Below, in pieces: positions 7,011 to 7,557 of a stretch of 7,557 bases of DNA. Below the pieces are notes generated by a model. That model ran no database searches, had not been told where the DNA came from, and saw only the letters and a program-made list of their open reading frames with translations. This DNA comes from Pseudomonadales bacterium. Lineage in GTDB: Bacteria > Pseudomonadota > Gammaproteobacteria > Pseudomonadales > Azotimanducaceae. Location of the stretch: assembly GCA_022448765.1 (NCBI GenBank), contig JAKUTI010000125.1:1-7557 (forward strand), read 5' to 3'. The translations under genes were made by a program, and so were the position numbers. Positions within the stretch are counted from its first letter, which is position 1; each line of letters starts with the position of its first letter.

Positions 7011-7482
7011 TGCAGTGTTGTTCCAAGGAACATGGTTTGCGAGCGTGATGGGCGGGGCGGGGCTCGGCTTATTGGGACTTGCATGCCTTTCTGCATATTC
7101 CATTTACGCGGAGACTTTCAAGATCGATATTCGGTTTGTAATGGGTCTCGCGTTTTTGGGTTTTGTACTTGATACCGTGTGGATCTGGCTCGGTATTCTT
7201 GATTATGGTGACGGTCCGTTCGCGCCCCTATGGATCGTTATTTTGTGGGCCGCCATCGGGTTTACGGCGTGCCACAGTCTACGGTTCTTCTCACAACGAC
7301 CAATGCTAGGTGGCCTGTTTGCGGCCGTCGCCGCGCCGATTTCGTATTTTGCGGGACAAAGATTGGGTGCAGCCGTTTTGGTGGAAACTGGCGGGCTGAT
7401 ATTCGTTAGCATTGTCTGGGGGGTCCTTTTCATGGGACTTTTTAGGTTGGTCGAGGTCGTCGACGGTGGGTCCAGGCATTAG
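6997..7482 (+). CDS. DUF2878 family integral membrane protein
   Basis: A 161-residue hydrophobic protein with about five membrane segments (roughly 12-35, 47-68, 76-97, 104-124 and 130-150). The N-terminal MKILNAVLFQGTWFASVMGG, a central LDTVWIW, the APLWIVILWAAIGF stretch and APISYFAGQRLGA (113-125) match the pattern I know for DUF2878, whose function is unknown. ATG 6997 is selected because it gives this conserved N-terminus; an in-frame ATG at 6937 would add 20 non-family residues inside the methyltransferase gene. It overlaps the methyltransferase end by 14 bases and the next reading frame by 17 bases. Sitting between two methyltransferase-like genes, it may be a membrane partner of lipid modification, but nothing in it shows catalysis. 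Confidence 0.82.
   Translation: MKILNAVLFQGTWFASVMGGAGLGLLGLACLSAYSIYAETFKIDIRFVMGLAFLGFVLDTVWIWLGILDYGDGPFAPLWIVILWAAIGFTACHSLRFFSQRPMLGGLFAAVAAPISYFAGQRLGAAVLVETGGLIFVSIVWGVLFMGLFRLVEVVDGGSRH
7453..7457 (+). promoter_or_regulatory. Ribosome binding site for the gene running off the right edge
   Basis: GAGGT lies 8 bases before the GTG at 7466, an optimal spacing. It is embedded in the last codons of the DUF2878 gene and supports a new coding region starting there. Confidence 0.6.
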
Positions 7483-7557
7483 CCCCCTGATTCAATTGGC
7501 TGAATCCGGGATGGTTCCGGACGTCCTTGTTCGACTGGGGATAAGAGCGTTTGTGCG
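7466..7557 (+). CDS. Probable second Cfa-family SAM methyltransferase, N-terminal fragment
   Basis: From GTG 7466 the frame stays open to the right edge, giving 30 complete codons. The segment SPLIQLAESGMVPDVLVRLGI followed by RAFV resembles the N-terminus of a second type of Cfa-like methyltransferase, which begins with a 'LAE.G..PD.LIR.GIRRLL' pattern. That subgroup often stands in the same cluster as DUF2878. The start is supported by GAGGT 8 bases upstream and by an overlap with the preceding stop like those elsewhere in the series. Only the first part is visible, so no SAM or catalytic motif can be checked. Identity is inferred from a short stretch and could be wrong. Confidence 0.62.
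   Translation, partial: MGPGISPLIQLAESGMVPDVLVRLGIRAFV

Larger units (their letters stand above)
1045..7557 (+). other. Predicted operon for acyl-lipid synthesis and modification
   Basis: Eight successive same-strand genes are joined by stop/start overlaps or tiny gaps: ATGA (1872), a 16-base gap (2886-2901), GTGA (3792), 11 bases (5017-5027), ATGA (5736), 14 bases (6997-7010) and 17 bases (7466-7482). There is no room for internal promoters or terminators outside coding sequence. The only real gap upstream is 976-1044. It contains an AT-rich TATAGT (998-1003) but no convincing -35 element at the right distance, so the promoter may lie before the LLM gene. Single transcription is an inference. 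Confidence 0.7.

Noticed and set aside
7489..7506. Inverted repeat GATTCA-(6 nt)-TGAATC after the DUF2878 stop as a terminator
   Set aside because: The stem is only 6 bp and AT-rich, no T-run follows, and it lies inside the start of the next coding frame.

Overview
The window looks like a chromosomal segment of a Gram-negative bacterium with moderate GC, probably a gammaproteobacterium. That assignment is an inference from gene content: the linked set of COG2907 flavoprotein, DUF1365, Cfa-like methyltransferase and DUF2878 is typical of such genomes. All genes lie on the + strand. I see no RNA gene, insertion sequence, CRISPR array or long repeat, and no gap between genes exceeds about 70 bases.

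Layout. Positions 1-975 hold the 3' part of a luciferase-like (LLM) flavin/F420 oxidoreductase whose start lies before the window. A roughly 70-base gap follows. From about 1045 to the right edge there is one packed gene series: a TIM-barrel amidohydrolase (1045-1875), a PlsC-type membrane acyltransferase (1872-2885), an acyl-CoA/acyl-lipid desaturase (2902-3795), a COG2907 FAD oxidoreductase (3792-5027), a DUF1365 protein (5017-5739), a divergent Cfa-family SAM methyltransferase (5736-7010), a DUF2878 membrane protein (6997-7482), and the first 30 codons of what looks like a second Cfa-family methyltransferase (7466 to the edge). Six of the seven junctions overlap (ATGA, GTGA, 11, 4, 14 and 17 nt) and the other is a 16-nt gap, so one transcript with translational coupling is likely.

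How the genes may work together. The acyltransferase can place acyl chains on glycerophospholipids and the desaturase can introduce a cis double bond. The methyltransferase(s) can then transfer a SAM methyl group to that double bond, and the flavoprotein could supply or remove electrons during or after methylation. The main observation is that the first methyltransferase keeps the SAM site and some Cfa active-site residues, but has Ser and Gln where E. coli cyclopropane synthase has the bicarbonate-site residues Cys139 and His266. The operon is therefore better read as a system making a modified fatty acid (methyl-branched, methyl-unsaturated or furan-type) than as an ordinary cyclopropanation locus. 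The actual product cannot be read from sequence. The LLM enzyme and the amidohydrolase resemble catabolic enzymes, and their link to lipid modification is unexplained, although the amidohydrolase is joined to the acyltransferase by a 4-base overlap.
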